64,000 bases of DNA from Robertmurraya kyonggiensis (GTDB lineage: Bacteria; Bacillota; Bacilli; Bacillales; Cytobacillaceae). Position 1 is the stretch's first letter. Each line of letters opens with the position of its first letter. Shown piece by piece: positions 16,017 to 26,808 of the stretch. The stretch covers positions 434,001 to 498,000 of the forward strand of contig NZ_SWBM01000001.1 in the NCBI RefSeq assembly GCF_005116465.1. The letters run 5' to 3'. Below the pieces are notes generated by a model, which saw only the letters and a list, made by a program, of their open reading frames with translations, was not told the origin of the DNA and did no database searches. The translations under genes and the position numbers were made by a program.

Positions 16017-17072
16017 ATGAAAAAGAAATTATTGATATTATTCTCAGCACTTTTACTCGTATGGGTTGCGGGGTGCTCCAACCAAGAGGCAAGTACGGAA
16101 GGTTCTAACGACAAAGAAGGAGAAAAAGCAGAAGATCCAAAAGAAATTGAACTATTAAATGTTTCCTACGATCCTACACGTGAACTTTATGAAGAATACA
16201 ACAAAAGCTTTGCTGAATATTGGGAGAAAGAAAAAGGACAAAAAGTGACCATCAACCAATCACATGGAGGATCTGGAACTCAGTCACGTTCCGTTATTGA
16301 TGGACTCGATGCAGACGTTGTAACTTTGGCCCTTGCTTATGACATTGATGCCATTGCAGAAACAGGCAAGATTGCAAAGGATTGGCAAACAAGACTTGAA
16401 AATAATAGCTCACCGTACACATCCACAATTGTTTTTCTAGTTCGTAAAGGAAATCCAAAAGAAATCAAGGATTGGGATGACTTAGTGAAGAAAGGTGTTT
16501 CCGTTATTACACCAAATCCAAAAACATCTGGCGGTGCAAGATGGAATTATCTAGCTGCATGGGGATATGCACTTCAACAAAATAACAACGATGAAGAAAA
16601 GGCGAAAGAGTTTGTTGCTAGTCTCTTTAAAAATGTACCAGTATTAGATTCAGGTGCACGTGGTGCAACAACGACTTTTGTTGAAAGAGAAATTGGAGAT
16701 GTATTACTTGCTTGGGAAAATGAAGCTTTCTTAGCATTAAATGAGCTAGGTGAAGATGAATTTGAAATTGTCATTCCTTCTGTCAGTATTCTCGCAGAAC
16801 CACCAGTAACGATTGTTGACAGTGCCGTTGAAAAAAATGGGACAGAAGAAGTAGCAAAGGCTTATCTTGAGTATCTATATACTGATGTAGGTCAGGAAAT
16901 TGCAGCTAAAAACTATTACCGTCCACGTTCAGAAGAGATTGCAAAGAAATACGCTGATCAATTCCCTGAAATTAATCTATTCACGATTGATGAAGTGTTT
17001 GGGGGCTGGACAATAGCACAGAAGACACATTTTGCTGATGGAGGAGTCTTCGACCAAATTTATCAACCTTAA
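16017..17072 (+). CDS. sulfate ABC transporter substrate-binding lipoprotein
   Basis: A sulfate/thiosulfate-binding lipoprotein of 351 residues (Sbp/CysP family). Signal peptide with lipobox VAGC (C20), an Asp/Glu/Lys-rich linker, then the family motifs [38 protein letters not shown] and [20 protein letters not shown]. It delivers sulfate to the CysT-CysW-CysA complex encoded next. ATG 16017 is chosen (AAGGGG 10 nt upstream); the longer open frame starting at 15933 runs through the hairpin and lacks a signal sequence. Confidence 0.94.
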   Translation: MKKKLLILFSALLLVWVAGCSNQEASTEGSNDKEGEKAEDPKEIELLNVSYDPTRELYEEYNKSFAEYWEKEKGQKVTINQSHGGSGTQSRSVIDGLDADVVTLALAYDIDAIAETGKIAKDWQTRLENNSSPYTSTIVFLVRKGNPKEIKDWDDLVKKGVSVITPNPKTSGGARWNYLAAWGYALQQNNNDEEKAKEFVASLFKNVPVLDSGARGATTTFVEREIGDVLLAWENEAFLALNELGEDEFEIVIPSVSILAEPPVTIVDSAVEKNGTEEVAKAYLEYLYTDVGQEIAAKNYYRPRSEEIAKKYADQFPEINLFTIDEVFGGWTIAQKTHFADGGVFDQIYQP

Positions 17073-17086
17073 AGGGGAGCTATCAC

Positions 17087-17923
17087 GTGTTTAATAAGTC
17101 AAAACCTCATCGAGTATTACCAGCCTTTGGCCTATCAATGGGGTATACGATCATTTATTTGAGTCTCATTATCTTAATTCCGGTTGCTGTACTTTTTCTA
17201 AAAGCAACCACGCTAAGCTTCTCTGATATATGGCAAACCGTAACGAATGATAGAGTCATCGCTTCCTTTAAATTAACATTTTACACATCATTTGTTGCAG
17301 CGGTGGTCAATGCTATATTTGGAACTTTGATTGCATGGGTTCTCGTAAAATATCAATTTCCTGGTAAAAAAATCGTAGACGCGCTTGTCGATTTACCTTT
17401 TGCCTTGCCAACGGCCGTAGCTGGAATTGCATTAACAACGATTTACGCTCCAAATGGCTGGATTGGTCAACTTTTTGAACCGATAGGGGTAAGAATTGCC
17501 TTTACCCCTATTGGCATTATGATTGCATTAACATTTATTGGGCTGCCGTTTGTTGTACGAACGGTTCAGCCTGTTTTACAAGATTTTGACCGTCAATTTG
17601 AAGAGGCGGCTTCCACACTTGGAGCAAACTCGACTCAGATCTTTTTCAAAATTATTTTACCGACGTTATTTCCGGCCATTTTAACAGGCTTTGCACTCGC
17701 ATTTGCTAGAGCGCTAGGGGAGTATGGGTCTGTCGTATTCATCTCAGGGAATATGCCTATGAAAACGGAAATTGTTCCATTGCTTATCGTGACTAAGCTA
17801 GAGCAATTTGACTATGCAGGGGCAGCAGCCATTGCTTCAGTCATGCTTATATTTTCATTCATTCTTTTATTCGTGATTAATTTTTGGCAGTGGCGAATCG
17901 CGAAAAAGCATCAAGTAGCTTAG
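17087..17923 (+). CDS. cysT: sulfate ABC transporter permease CysT
   Basis: A 278-residue permease with six predicted membrane helices and the EAA loop of binding-protein-dependent permeases (EEAASTLGANSTQIFFKIILP). The family's DLPFALPTAVAGIAL and ARALGEYGSVVFISGN segments identify it as CysT/CysU. It starts at GTG 17087 behind AAAGGGGAGC and lies 13 nt upstream of cysW. It forms the sulfate channel as a heterodimer with CysW. Confidence 0.94.
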   Translation: MFNKSKPHRVLPAFGLSMGYTIIYLSLIILIPVAVLFLKATTLSFSDIWQTVTNDRVIASFKLTFYTSFVAAVVNAIFGTLIAWVLVKYQFPGKKIVDALVDLPFALPTAVAGIALTTIYAPNGWIGQLFEPIGVRIAFTPIGIMIALTFIGLPFVVRTVQPVLQDFDRQFEEAASTLGANSTQIFFKIILPTLFPAILTGFALAFARALGEYGSVVFISGNMPMKTEIVPLLIVTKLEQFDYAGAAAIASVMLIFSFILLFVINFWQWRIAKKHQVA

Positions 17924-17935
17924 AGGAGATAGAAA

Positions 17936-18775
17936 ATGAATACTAAAACAATTGCGCAAGCAAATACAGTCAGCCTGCAAGGGTTGAAAAAATGGGTACT
18001 TATTGGGATAGCTCTTGCATTCTTAGGCTTATTTATTGTCATTCCACTTATTGCCGTTTTTTCAGAGGCTCTCAAGAAAGGAATTGAACTCTATTTTGCA
18101 GCACTTACTGAACCCGACGCGCTTTCAGCTATTAAACTAACTTTAATTACAGCCGCAATAGCCGTACCAGTTAATACGGTTTTTGGAGTCATTGCCGCTT
18201 ATGCCATTGCGAAGTTCTCCTTCAGGGGTAAAAATATCTTGGTTACCTTGATTGATATTCCTTTTGCAGTATCACCAGTTATTGCTGGACTAGTTTTTGT
18301 TCTCTTGTTTGGTTCACAAGGTTTGCTAGGGCCATTCCTAGAGGCGAATGATATTAAAATCGTTTTTGCAGTTCCAGGAATTATTCTTGCTACTCTTTTT
18401 GTAACGTTCCCATTTGTTGCCCGCGAGTTAATTCCGATCATGCAAGAGCAAGGGACAGACGAAGAGCAAGCGGGGAGAATACTAGGAGCAAATGGCTGGC
18501 AAATGTTTTTCCGCATTACTCTACCTAACATTAAATGGGGTTTGCTATATGGTGTTATTCTTTGTAACGCCCGTGCTATGGGGGAGTTCGGTGCAGTCTC
18601 AGTAGTTTCTGGTCATATTCGTGGTATGACGAACACGATTCCACTTCATGTGGAAATTTTGTATAACGAATACAATTTTACTGCGGCCTTCGCAGTTGCA
18701 TCATTGCTTGCCATTCTCGCCCTCTTCACCTTAGTGCTGAAGAGCGTAGTGGAATGGAAGTCGAGAAAGGAGTGA
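17936..18775 (+). CDS. cysW: sulfate ABC transporter permease CysW
   Basis: A 279-residue permease, partner of CysT. It has six predicted helices, the segment [20 protein letters not shown], an EAA loop ([19 protein letters not shown]) and the CysW-typical [19 protein letters not shown]. The upstream AGAGGAG site and the short gap to cysA (4 nt) show operon organisation. Confidence 0.95.
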   Translation: MNTKTIAQANTVSLQGLKKWVLIGIALAFLGLFIVIPLIAVFSEALKKGIELYFAALTEPDALSAIKLTLITAAIAVPVNTVFGVIAAYAIAKFSFRGKNILVTLIDIPFAVSPVIAGLVFVLLFGSQGLLGPFLEANDIKIVFAVPGIILATLFVTFPFVARELIPIMQEQGTDEEQAGRILGANGWQMFFRITLPNIKWGLLYGVILCNARAMGEFGAVSVVSGHIRGMTNTIPLHVEILYNEYNFTAAFAVASLLAILALFTLVLKSVVEWKSRKE

Positions 18776-18779
18776 GAAA

Positions 18780-19799
18780 ATGGGCATTACAATTGAGAAT
18801 GTTTCAAAATCATTTGGTGAATACCTAGCTATTAAAGATGTTCAATTAGAAATTCCATCGGGAGATTTCATCGCTCTATTAGGCCCATCTGGTTCTGGTA
18901 AAACCACTTTGCTAAGAATGATTGCAGGTCTAGAAAGCTTGGATTCTGGAAAAATTCATTTCAATGGCGTTGATTACTCAAATAAGCCAGTAAAAGAACG
19001 GAAAGTCGGCTTTGTTTTTCAACACTATGCATTATTTAAACATATGACCATTTTTGAAAACATTGCATTTGGATTAAAGGTTAGACCATTTAAGATTCGA
19101 CCATCCAAGCAAGAAATCAAGGAAAGAGTCTACGATTTATTAAAATTCGTCCAGCTGGAGCATTTGGCTGAGCGCTATCCTTCCCAACTTTCTGGCGGGC
19201 AAAAGCAAAGGATTGCCTTGGCGAGAGCATTAGCTGTTGAACCTGAGGTGCTACTTCTTGACGAGCCTTTTGGAGCACTGGATGCAAAGGTAAGACAAGA
19301 GCTACGCCACTGGCTCAGAGAAATTCATGAAAAGTTGAACATAACAACTATCTTTGTGACGCATGATCAAGAGGAAGCTCTAGAAATGGCGGATACAATT
19401 GTTGTGATGAATCAAGGACAAATTGAGCAAATCGGCTCACCAGATCAAGTGTATCATCACCCTGTCAATGCATTTGTTTACCGATTCTTGGGAAGAGTAA
19501 ATGAATTTTGCGATTCAGATAACGAAATCAGTTACATTCGACCACATGAGATTGCATTGAAGAAAAGTGCCCAAGGAAATAGCGTCCCGGCTAAAGTTCT
19601 TCACGTTCATTCTGTCGGTTCGTTGGTCCGAATCCAACTAAATCGTCTTGACACGAATGCTCTTTTTGAAGCAGAAATTAATACAGAGAAATATCAAGAA
19701 ATCGGTCCTCTGAAAAAGGGAGACCTTCTCTACGCCTCATTCTCTAATTTAGTCGTTTTTGGAAACGAACAAAAAGAGCCATTAACTGCTATTCTATAA
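18780..19799 (+). CDS. cysA: sulfate/thiosulfate ABC transporter ATP-binding protein
   Basis: A 339-residue ATPase: Walker [10 protein letters not shown], signature [15 protein letters not shown], Walker [13 protein letters not shown]-loop FVTHDQEEA, and a C-terminal TOBE-like regulatory domain (about 235-330, beginning YIRPHEIAL). The segment [20 protein letters not shown] is typical of CysA. It is the last gene of the sulfur operon. The C-terminal domain is somewhat short relative to enterobacterial CysA, as usual in Bacillus. Confidence 0.94.
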   Translation: MGITIENVSKSFGEYLAIKDVQLEIPSGDFIALLGPSGSGKTTLLRMIAGLESLDSGKIHFNGVDYSNKPVKERKVGFVFQHYALFKHMTIFENIAFGLKVRPFKIRPSKQEIKERVYDLLKFVQLEHLAERYPSQLSGGQKQRIALARALAVEPEVLLLDEPFGALDAKVRQELRHWLREIHEKLNITTIFVTHDQEEALEMADTIVVMNQGQIEQIGSPDQVYHHPVNAFVYRFLGRVNEFCDSDNEISYIRPHEIALKKSAQGNSVPAKVLHVHSVGSLVRIQLNRLDTNALFEAEINTEKYQEIGPLKKGDLLYASFSNLVVFGNEQKEPLTAIL

Positions 19800-19805
19800 T
19801 CAAAA

Positions 19806-19833
19806 AAGTCTGCCTTCAAATATAGGCAGACTT
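19806..19833. terminator. bidirectional terminator between cysA and the EamA gene
   Basis: AAGTCTGCCT and AGGCAGACTT form a perfect 10-bp stem with A- and T-runs on both sides. It overlaps the end of the converging transporter gene. Confidence 0.88.
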
Positions 19834-20709
19834 CTTTAAATCTTTTTCTTTTTTTAGATATGGATTCCAATTCACAAAGAAAATCCCGACAAAGATAAAA
19901 CATCCTCCAATTAGTACATTTAAGCTTAAGGCTTCGTCTAACAAAAGCCAGCCGGATAAGACGCCAAAGAAAGGAGCTAAAAAAAGAAAGGCACTTGTTT
20001 TACCTGGGTCACCTTTTCGCAAAACAGTAAACCAACTGCCGAACTGTACAATCGATGCCATAATTGCTAGCCAAAGTAATATAAATAATGATTCACTAGT
20101 GAAAGTAAAAGTTGGTTTTTCAAAAATAAAGCTAAAGACAAAGAGGATGATTCCTCCAAATAGCATTTGATACGCGGTTAACACCCAAATATCAAATTCA
20201 GGCTCCCATTTTTTTATGAGCAATGTGGCAATCGCCCAGCTGACAGCAGAAGCCATTCCTAAAATGGTCCCAATTTCAAATTGCAGGCTCATTCCTAAAG
20301 TTATAAACACTCCTATAAATCCAATTGTTACTCCAAACCATTGAAGTACTCGATATCTTGCTTTAACGAAAATGGTTCCAAAGAGAACGACGAGGAAAGG
20401 GTTTGTAAATGTTAAAATGGACGACTCTCCAGCATTGATTGTTTTTAAGCTTAAAAAGATGCAAGCCATAACTCCAGCTGTTTGAAACAGTCCGACTAAA
20501 GCGATTTTGCTCCATGCTGAGATTTTTTTCGGATGCGGCCGTTTTAATAATTTTACTAATAGACCCATGATTAATCCTGCGATTGTGAAGCGGAAGGCAA
20601 CGAGTAGAATGGGTGATGAATAAGCTAGCCCCATTTTACCAATCGCAAACGATGATCCCATTAAACTTGTCGCTAACACGATTAATCCTGCATAAAGCCA
20701 CCTATTCAT
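19816..20709 (-). CDS. EamA family (DMT superfamily) transporter
   Basis: A 297-residue membrane protein with ten predicted helices in two EamA repeats (repeat 1 about 8-140, repeat 2 about 150-285). The characteristic ends of the repeats are visible (FLVVLFGTIFVKARYRVLQW, PFFGVLSGWLLLDEALSLNV). These proteins export or exchange small metabolites such as amino acids; the substrate is unknown. AGGAGA precedes the ATG. The preceding sulfur operon converges on it, so no functional link is implied. Confidence 0.9.
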   Translation of the reverse strand: MNRWLYAGLIVLATSLMGSSFAIGKMGLAYSSPILLVAFRFTIAGLIMGLLVKLLKRPHPKKISAWSKIALVGLFQTAGVMACIFLSLKTINAGESSILTFTNPFLVVLFGTIFVKARYRVLQWFGVTIGFIGVFITLGMSLQFEIGTILGMASAVSWAIATLLIKKWEPEFDIWVLTAYQMLFGGIILFVFSFIFEKPTFTFTSESLFILLWLAIMASIVQFGSWFTVLRKGDPGKTSAFLFLAPFFGVLSGWLLLDEALSLNVLIGGCFIFVGIFFVNWNPYLKKEKDLKKSAYI

Positions 20710-20792
20710 AATTATTCTCCTGTCAATTTCTAATTATTAGAAATTTTATACAATTTGAGGGAGAAATACAAATTTGCTGATTGTAAAAGAAA

Positions 20793-20823
20793 AACATTCT
20801 ACCCAAAACGAGGGTAGAATGTT
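20793..20823 (-). terminator. Rho-independent terminator of hmp
   Basis: AACATTCTACCC and GGGTAGAATGTT form a 12-bp stem with a T-rich side on the minus strand, just after the hmp stop codon. Confidence 0.85.
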
Positions 20824-20833
20824 CTTCGTAAAA

Positions 20834-21973
20834 TTATGCAGTTACTGCTTCATCTTCTAGTTCGCCAGCTGGACCGAAGAATTCGAAGTGGATGTTTTCG
20901 GCTGGTACACCCCAGTCTTTAAGGGAGCGGTACACCAATTTCATAAATGGAACTGGGCCACAGAAATAGAAATTAGCTTGATTGTCAGCCACGATGGATT
21001 TTAACCAGTCTGCTTCGATAAATCCTTCTTTATCAAAATTCATGTCTGCTTTGTCTTGTTCAGTTGGTTCAGAATAAGCAACAAAGCTATGAGCTTTATC
21101 ATGCTTCGCAACAAGAGTAGCTACCTCGTCTTTCAATGCATGGAAGTTACTATTTAATGCGCCATGAATGAGGAATACTTCACGTTCTGGTTCTTGCTCA
21201 ACAATCGTATGTAGCATGCTAAGCATAGGTGTTAAGCCAACACCACCACTGATTAAAACAGCTGGAGTTGATTTTTGCTCAAGGTAGAAATCTCCTGCAG
21301 GAGCGCTCGCTCTTAAAATATCGCCTTCTTTGAATTCATCATGTAAGAAGCTTGAAACAACACCTAAATTTTCGCGTTTCACGCTAATGCGATAGTAGTC
21401 TTTACCAGAAGCATCAGATAGACTGTAGTGTCTAATGTGCGTATACTCTTCGCCCTCAGGTTGAACCTTCAAAGTAAGGTATTGTCCTGCTGTATAAGAT
21501 GCAATCTCTTTACCATCTTCCGGTTTTAAATAGAAGGAAGTAATAACATTACTTTCTTCCATTTTTTTCGCTACAACAAAGTTTCTAAAGCCTTCCCAGC
21601 CACCTGGCTGTTCTTTTGCTTCCCTGTACATTTCTTTTTCAATGCCGATAAATGCATCAGCGATTACACCATAAGCCTCTGCCCAAGCAATAATAATTTC
21701 GTCTGTTGCAGCATCTCCAAGAACATCTTTAATAGCAGCTAATAAGTTTTGACCGACGGTTGGATAATGTTCTGGAAGAATTCCTAATGCGCGGTGTTTT
21801 TCACCGATTTGTTTTACAACAGGTATAATAGATCCAAGATTGTCGATATGTGCAGCTGCTGCATAAACAGTATTAGCTAAAGCAGTTTGCTGTCTTCCTT
21901 GACGTTGATTTGCATGGTTAAAAATATTCAATAGTTCAGGATGATTCGTGAACATCATTTGAGAGTTAAGCAC
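20834..21973 (-). CDS. hmp: flavohemoprotein (nitric oxide dioxygenase) Hmp, N-terminally truncated
   Basis: Hmp oxidises NO to nitrate using heme-bound O2 and NAD(P)H through FAD. The globin domain is recognisable from MFTNHPELLNIFNHANQRQG onward. The proximal-His region (EHYPTVGQNLL), FAD-binding RHYSLS and NAD-binding GGVGLTPML/FCGPVPFM motifs are intact. However, roughly the first 30 residues of a normal Hmp are absent, including helix A and the B10 Tyr of FYxRMF. The frame instead begins at a GTG (21973) in sequence belonging to a truncated nsrR on the other strand, without a ribosome binding site. As it stands the gene has lost its promoter and start, so it is probably non-functional unless the junction is an assembly error. 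Confidence 0.88.
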   Translation of the reverse strand: MLNSQMMFTNHPELLNIFNHANQRQGRQQTALANTVYAAAAHIDNLGSIIPVVKQIGEKHRALGILPEHYPTVGQNLLAAIKDVLGDAATDEIIIAWAEAYGVIADAFIGIEKEMYREAKEQPGGWEGFRNFVVAKKMEESNVITSFYLKPEDGKEIASYTAGQYLTLKVQPEGEEYTHIRHYSLSDASGKDYYRISVKRENLGVVSSFLHDEFKEGDILRASAPAGDFYLEQKSTPAVLISGGVGLTPMLSMLHTIVEQEPEREVFLIHGALNSNFHALKDEVATLVAKHDKAHSFVAYSEPTEQDKADMNFDKEGFIEADWLKSIVADNQANFYFCGPVPFMKLVYRSLKDWGVPAENIHFEFFGPAGELEDEAVTA

Positions 21974-22325
21974 GATCCAGGAAATTGCGGATACCTATCA
22001 TATATCAAAAAATCATTTGATGAAGATTATTCATCAGCTCGGACAGTTAGGTTACGTAGAAACAATCAGAGGTCGAAACGGGGGAATCCGTTTAGGAAAA
22101 GACCCGAAAGAGATTAATATTGGTGAAGTGGTCTCGAAAACAGAAGAGGACTTTTATATGGTTGATTGTTTTAAAGAAGGGGGAAGCTATTGCGTTCTCA
22201 CACCAGCATGTAAGTTAAAACATGCGTTACATGAAGCCCTTCAAGCTTTTATAAACGTGCTATCAAGCTATACATTAGAAGAACTCGTTGTGAACAAAGA
22301 AGAATTACAAAAGTACGACTATTAG
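21961..22325 (+). pseudogene. nsrR: NsrR-type Rrf2 regulator, 5' end deleted
   Basis: The plus strand reads ELSTIQEIADTYHISKNHL, then MMKIIHQLGQLGYVETIRGR, then NGGIRLG, a close match to the central part of NsrR (YhdE), and continues to a normal end with the three cluster cysteines (DCFKEGGSYCVLTPACKLKH). The first 25-30 codons, including start codon and first helix of the winged-helix domain, are missing. The frame is directly abutted by the equally truncated hmp on the opposite strand. NsrR is the NO-sensing [Fe-S] repressor of hmp, so the pair was once divergent. An internal ATG at 22017 could give only a fragment without DNA-binding ability. Confidence 0.82.
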
Positions 22326-22340
22326 CTTTTGAAAAATAAG

Positions 22341-22375
22341 GAATCTCAAAACCAATGGTTTGGGGATTCTTTTTG
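22341..22375 (+). terminator. terminator after the nsrR remnant
   Basis: GAATCTCAAAACC and GGTTTGGGGATTC pair with two mismatches or wobbles, followed by TTTTTG. Confidence 0.75.
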
Positions 22376-22438
22376 TTTGGAATAAATTCCCTGGTTCTGC
22401 TAAACCTATTCTGAGAAACTACGAAAGGTGGATGCAAG

Positions 22439-22993
22439 ATGATAGACGAATTATTAATGACAGTATCCAATACGATAGCCCCTATCATATATTTTTTTAC
22501 TGTTTATTCTTTATTTGGTTGGTTGTTAGAGAATGTTCATAGTTTTTTTACTAGAGGAATCTTCTTAAAACCAAACTTTTTACTAGGACCATTTAAACCG
22601 ATGTATGGGTTTGCACCTGTGCTTCTCATAACTTTCATTTCACCACAAACCAATTGGCCAATTGCTCTATTTCTTTGCTTCCTTATTCCTACATTAATTG
22701 AATACGTAAGTGGTTTATTACTTGAAAAATTAACGCAAAAAAAATGGTGGGATTATTCAGAGATAAGTTTTAATATCCAAGGACATATTTGTGTTACTTA
22801 CTCGTTATGTTGGATTTTGCTTTCTATTATATGCGTTTATTATCTACATCCCGCTATAGAGAGTTTATTTCAAAAAATGGAGCCCGTTTTACTTTATATT
22901 TGGCCGATTATTCTCGTTTATTTTCTAGCAGAAATTCTTTTAGCTATTAGAAGACATATAGGAAAAAATGAATCTTTAGAAACGATTGGTTAA
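22439..22993 (+). CDS. CmpB-like membrane protein (putative ABC transporter type IV, PF06541)
   Basis: A 184-residue membrane protein with four to five hydrophobic helices. The pattern of the CmpB-type family is visible: FTVYSLFGWLLENVHSFFTR at the start, EKLTQKKWWDYSE and NIQGHICVTYSLCW in the middle. Function is not established; the ABC transporter label is a family name. AAAGGTGG precedes the ATG. It stands alone between the nsrR remnant and a chemoreceptor gene. Confidence 0.8.
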   Translation: MIDELLMTVSNTIAPIIYFFTVYSLFGWLLENVHSFFTRGIFLKPNFLLGPFKPMYGFAPVLLITFISPQTNWPIALFLCFLIPTLIEYVSGLLLEKLTQKKWWDYSEISFNIQGHICVTYSLCWILLSIICVYYLHPAIESLFQKMEPVLLYIWPIILVYFLAEILLAIRRHIGKNESLETIG

Positions 22994-23109
22994 AATTTTG
23001 TGAATTTTTATCGAAGTTTGATGAATTGTGCATTTTTTTCCATTGATGGATATAATTTTACCCCTTATAATATTGAAGTATTTCACTAAGGAACAAAGAG
23101 GAGATTGGC

Positions 23110-24810
23110 ATGAAGAGGAGAAAATGGAGTTTGAAGCTTGGACAGAAAATTAATTTTATTGTATTAGGAATCATTCTATTTTTATCTGTAGTGGTTGGAT
23201 TTGTTGTTGTTGAGCAAGTTACAGACGGAATTAAAAAATTTGCTACGGAGAAGGCAAAAGGGGACTTAAATCTAGGCAAGAGCTATTTGGATGCAAAGTA
23301 CCCAGGTGATTGGGAAATCAAGGGCGGAGATTTATACAAGGGTTCAGAAAAAATCACAGATAACTTTGAACTTGTTGATGAATTAGGGGAAAAAACAGGT
23401 GATACCATTACGATTTTTCAAGGTGATACACGAGTTGCAACGAATGTTATGATTGATGGAAAACGTGCGGTAGGAACTCAAGTTTCTGAAGAGGTAGCCC
23501 AAGTTGTTTTGAACGATCATAAGGATTTCTTTGGAGAAGCAAACGTGGTGGGGAATAAGTATATGTCTGGATATACCCCGATCGCAGATAATACTGGGGA
23601 AGTAATCGGAATTTTCTATGTTGGTGCACCACAAAGTATTATTGATGATACAATTGCATCCTTTATGAAAATATTTATTATTGTGCTTGTGATCGTGATT
23701 ATTTTCTCTTTTGCTATTGTGTATTGGTTTACAAGAGGTTTAACGAAACGACTTTCTTCAATTTCCAATGCTATGAATGATGCGAGAGAAGGGGATTTTA
23801 CAAAAGAAGTTATAGATACAAAAGGGGATGAATTAAGTCATCTTGCTGAAAGCTACAATTCTATGAAGGAAAATCTCAAAAACATGATTCAACAAGTAAT
23901 AGAGACTTCTGATCAACTAGTTGCTTCTTCTCAGGAGTTAACATTAGGGGCGGAACAAACGGCAAAAGCAACCGAGCAAATTACATTATCGATTCAAGTG
24001 GTTGTTGAAGGAGCGGACAAACAAGCTAATAGTTTGGATGATACGGCACGGGCAATGGAAGAGGTGACTGTAGGTATCTATAATTTGGCAGAGAGTTCTT
24101 CAGTCATTGCAGAGTCTGCACAAAATACACGTGAACACGCAAAACAAGGTGGAATTATGGTCGGAGATACAGTACAGCAAATGGGAGCTATCCACCAATC
24201 CGTAAATGATAGTAGCGCAGCGATACAATTGCTTGATGAACGCTCTAAGCAAATAGGCAATATCACAAATACAATTTCAGAAATTGCGAATCAAACGAAT
24301 CTATTAGCTTTGAATGCGGCTATCGAGGCTGCCAGAGCTGGTGAACATGGTCGAGGATTTGCTGTAGTAGCAGAAGAGGTACAAAAATTAGCAGTACAGT
24401 CACAAGAATCTTCAACGCAAATCTCAGAATTAATCAACGCGATTAAGAAGGATATGATCGATACGTATCAATCGATGGAACAGGTTAAAGTGAATGTGGA
24501 CAAAGGAATTGGAATTGTTGAAAAAACAGAAGAGAACTTTGTTGGCATTATGAAAGCTATGGAATCTATGGAAATTCAAGTTTCTGAAGCAGCTGCAACA
24601 TCTGAACAAATGTCAGCTAGTGCTGAGGAAGTTTCTGCTACCGTAAACGGAATTGCAGAAATTACCAAGCAATCGACGGCACATACACAGACGGTATCTG
24701 CGGCAACTGAGGAACAGCTTGCATCGATGGAAGAAGTACTTGCGTCAGCGAATTCGTTGGCTTCGATGGCAGATGAGCTTCAAAAATCGGTCGGTAAGTT
24801 TAGAATATAA
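23110..24810 (+). CDS. methyl-accepting chemotaxis protein with Cache-type sensor domain
   Basis: A 566-residue chemoreceptor: TM1 about residues 15-37, an extracytoplasmic single Cache domain about 40-185 ([10 protein letters not shown] and [19 protein letters not shown]), TM2 about 190-212, HAMP about 213-265, then a coiled-coil signalling domain. The highly conserved hairpin tip is present ([20 protein letters not shown]) with [15 protein letters not shown] after it. It senses an unidentified small ligand outside the cell and signals through CheA/CheW. It is monocistronic. Confidence 0.95.
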   Translation: MKRRKWSLKLGQKINFIVLGIILFLSVVVGFVVVEQVTDGIKKFATEKAKGDLNLGKSYLDAKYPGDWEIKGGDLYKGSEKITDNFELVDELGEKTGDTITIFQGDTRVATNVMIDGKRAVGTQVSEEVAQVVLNDHKDFFGEANVVGNKYMSGYTPIADNTGEVIGIFYVGAPQSIIDDTIASFMKIFIIVLVIVIIFSFAIVYWFTRGLTKRLSSISNAMNDAREGDFTKEVIDTKGDELSHLAESYNSMKENLKNMIQQVIETSDQLVASSQELTLGAEQTAKATEQITLSIQVVVEGADKQANSLDDTARAMEEVTVGIYNLAESSSVIAESAQNTREHAKQGGIMVGDTVQQMGAIHQSVNDSSAAIQLLDERSKQIGNITNTISEIANQTNLLALNAAIEAARAGEHGRGFAVVAEEVQKLAVQSQESSTQISELINAIKKDMIDTYQSMEQVKVNVDKGIGIVEKTEENFVGIMKAMESMEIQVSEAAATSEQMSASAEEVSATVNGIAEITKQSTAHTQTVSAATEEQLASMEEVLASANSLASMADELQKSVGKFRI

Positions 24811-24814
24811 TAAC

Positions 24815-24850
24815 AACGGTCCGAGAGTGTGGTGCTCTTGGACCGTTTTT
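24815..24850 (+). terminator. terminator of the chemoreceptor gene
   Basis: AACGGTCC and GGACCGTT plus an inner GAGAG/CTCTT pairing, then TTTTT. Confidence 0.9.
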
Positions 24851-24881
24851 AATGACATATCTACAAAGAAGCTCTTCAAAC

Positions 24882-24909
24882 AAGAAAAGAGACGAACTAA
24901 GTTCGCCTC
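24882..24909 (-). terminator. terminator of ilvD
   Basis: On the minus strand GAGGCGAAC pairs with GTTCGTCTC and is followed by TTTTCTT, 12 nt after the ilvD stop. Confidence 0.75.
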
Positions 24910-24920
24910 CATACTAAGAA

Positions 24921-26600
24921 TTAAACCTTCATTACGCCACCAGTACTTGCATTTGTAACAAGCTTAGAATAGCGAGCTAAATAACCTTTTTTCACTTTTG
25001 GCTCAAAACCTTGCCAATTTGCTCTGCGTTTTTCCAATTCTTCATCAGAAACCTCTAATGTGATCTTACGGTTATTCAAATCAAGCTCGATAATGTCTCC
25101 GTTTTCTACGAAGGCAATTGGACCACCTTCGGCTGCTTCAGGGGAGATATGTCCGATAGAAATTCCTCGTGATGCACCAGAGAAACGACCATCTGTAATA
25201 AGTCCGACCTTTGCGCCTAGACCTCGTCCTACGATTTGAGATGTTGGGGCAAGCATCTCAGGCATACCTGGTCCGCCTTTTGGTCCTTCGTAACGGATAA
25301 CAACAACATCGCCTTCTTTTACTTTGCCAGTGATAATGCCAGACAATGCGTCCTCTTGGGAATCAAAGCAGATAGCTGGTCCGCGATGGTAACCGCCAAC
25401 GACTGGATCAACTGCTCCGACTTTAATAACAGAACCTTCTGGAGCAAGGTTGCCAAATAAAACAGCAAGCCCCCCTTTTTCAGAGTGAGGATTATCTAAT
25501 GGGCGAATGACATCCTGATCAAGAATGTCGCATCCTGCTACATTTTCTTTTAACGTTTTCCCGGTTACTGTTAAACAATCTCCATTCATTGCGCCTGGTT
25601 TTTTCAATACTTCATTGATGATGGCACTTACGCCACCCGCATTATGAACATCCTCGATATGATAGCTGGATGCAGGAGCAATTTTGGCCAAATGAGGCAC
25701 GCGAGCGGCGATTTCATTAATGCGCTCAAGTGAATATTCAATTTCAGCTTCATGAGCTAAGGCTAGTGTGTGTAAAACTGTATTCGTTGAACCACCCATT
25801 GCCATGTCCAATGCGAAAGCATTGTCAATTGCGTCAATCGTAACTATATCCCGTGGTTTGATGTCTTTTTCGATTAGTGTCATTAATTGTTTTGCTGATT
25901 TCTTCACAAATTCCTTGCGTTCTTCTGCGACCGCTAAAATTGTACCGTTACCTGGTAGGGCCAGTCCAAGACCTTCAGCTAAGCAGTTCATCGAGTTCGC
26001 TGTGAACATACCTGAACATGAACCACAGGAAGGGCAGGCTACTTGCTCTATTTCTGTTAATCTAGCTTCATCAATTTTACCAGCTTGGAATGCACCAACA
26101 CCTTCGAATACAGATGTTAAATCTAGTGCATTGCCCTGACTATCTACACCAGCCTTCATCGGACCGCCGCTGACAACGATAGTAGGAATATTAACGCGAA
26201 GGGCAGCCATTAACATTCCAGGTGTAATCTTGTCACAGTTCGGGATACATACCATACCATCGAACCAGTGGGCAGCTACAACGGTTTCTACCGAGTCAGC
26301 AATGATTTCACGACTTGGAAGAGAGTATCGCATTCCGATATGTCCCATTGCGATTCCGTCATCGACACCGATTGTATTCATTTCAAAAGGTACGCCACCA
26401 GCTTCACGTATGGCGTCTTTGACAATCTTTCCGAACTCTTGCAAGTGTACATGTCCTGGAACAATATCAATATATGAATTTACTACTGCAATAAATGGTT
26501 TATCAAAATCCTCTTCAGAAACGCCAGCAGCTCGGAGTAAGCTTCGGTGAGGCGCACGATCAAATCCACTTTTAATCATATTACTTCTTAATTCAGCCAA
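24921..26600 (-). CDS. ilvD: dihydroxy-acid dehydratase
   Basis: A 559-residue [Fe-S] enzyme of branched-chain amino acid synthesis, converting 2,3-dihydroxy-3-methylbutanoate (or the methylpentanoate) to the 2-oxo acid. Motifs: [32 protein letters not shown] (cluster cysteines) and GGSTNTVLH. The common Bacillus N-terminus is [20 protein letters not shown]. Here that position is TTG 26600, behind a GAGGGAG site, so I use it rather than the ATG 15 codons upstream. It is a lone ilv gene with its own terminator. No T-box was recognised in the 160-nt upstream interval. Confidence 0.95.
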   Translation of the reverse strand: MAELRSNMIKSGFDRAPHRSLLRAAGVSEEDFDKPFIAVVNSYIDIVPGHVHLQEFGKIVKDAIREAGGVPFEMNTIGVDDGIAMGHIGMRYSLPSREIIADSVETVVAAHWFDGMVCIPNCDKITPGMLMAALRVNIPTIVVSGGPMKAGVDSQGNALDLTSVFEGVGAFQAGKIDEARLTEIEQVACPSCGSCSGMFTANSMNCLAEGLGLALPGNGTILAVAEERKEFVKKSAKQLMTLIEKDIKPRDIVTIDAIDNAFALDMAMGGSTNTVLHTLALAHEAEIEYSLERINEIAARVPHLAKIAPASSYHIEDVHNAGGVSAIINEVLKKPGAMNGDCLTVTGKTLKENVAGCDILDQDVIRPLDNPHSEKGGLAVLFGNLAPEGSVIKVGAVDPVVGGYHRGPAICFDSQEDALSGIITGKVKEGDVVVIRYEGPKGGPGMPEMLAPTSQIVGRGLGAKVGLITDGRFSGASRGISIGHISPEAAEGGPIAFVENGDIIELDLNNRKITLEVSDEELEKRRANWQGFEPKVKKGYLARYSKLVTNASTGGVMKV

Positions 26601-26747
26601 CTTAACTCCCTCTCTCTTTTTGTGCAAATTTTTAAACTTTTTCATATTTTAACATTATTTAGAGGAAAGTGATAGGATTTTTGCTTCAATGCTTTTATTC
26701 ATAAAAGTTTTACATGGTTTTGGAAACTACATATTACATTCTTCACA

Positions 26748-26776
26748 TTTACATAAGGTGGTTTATAGGGTAATAT
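26748..26776 (+). promoter_or_regulatory. sigmaA promoter of the DUF1836-hemolysin III unit
   Basis: TTTACA (26748-26753), a 17-nt spacer and TAATAT (26771-26776), 32 nt before the start codon. Confidence 0.6.
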
Positions 26777-26808
26777 AAGGTTGAAGCTAAATGAAATGAG
26801 GTTTTTTG

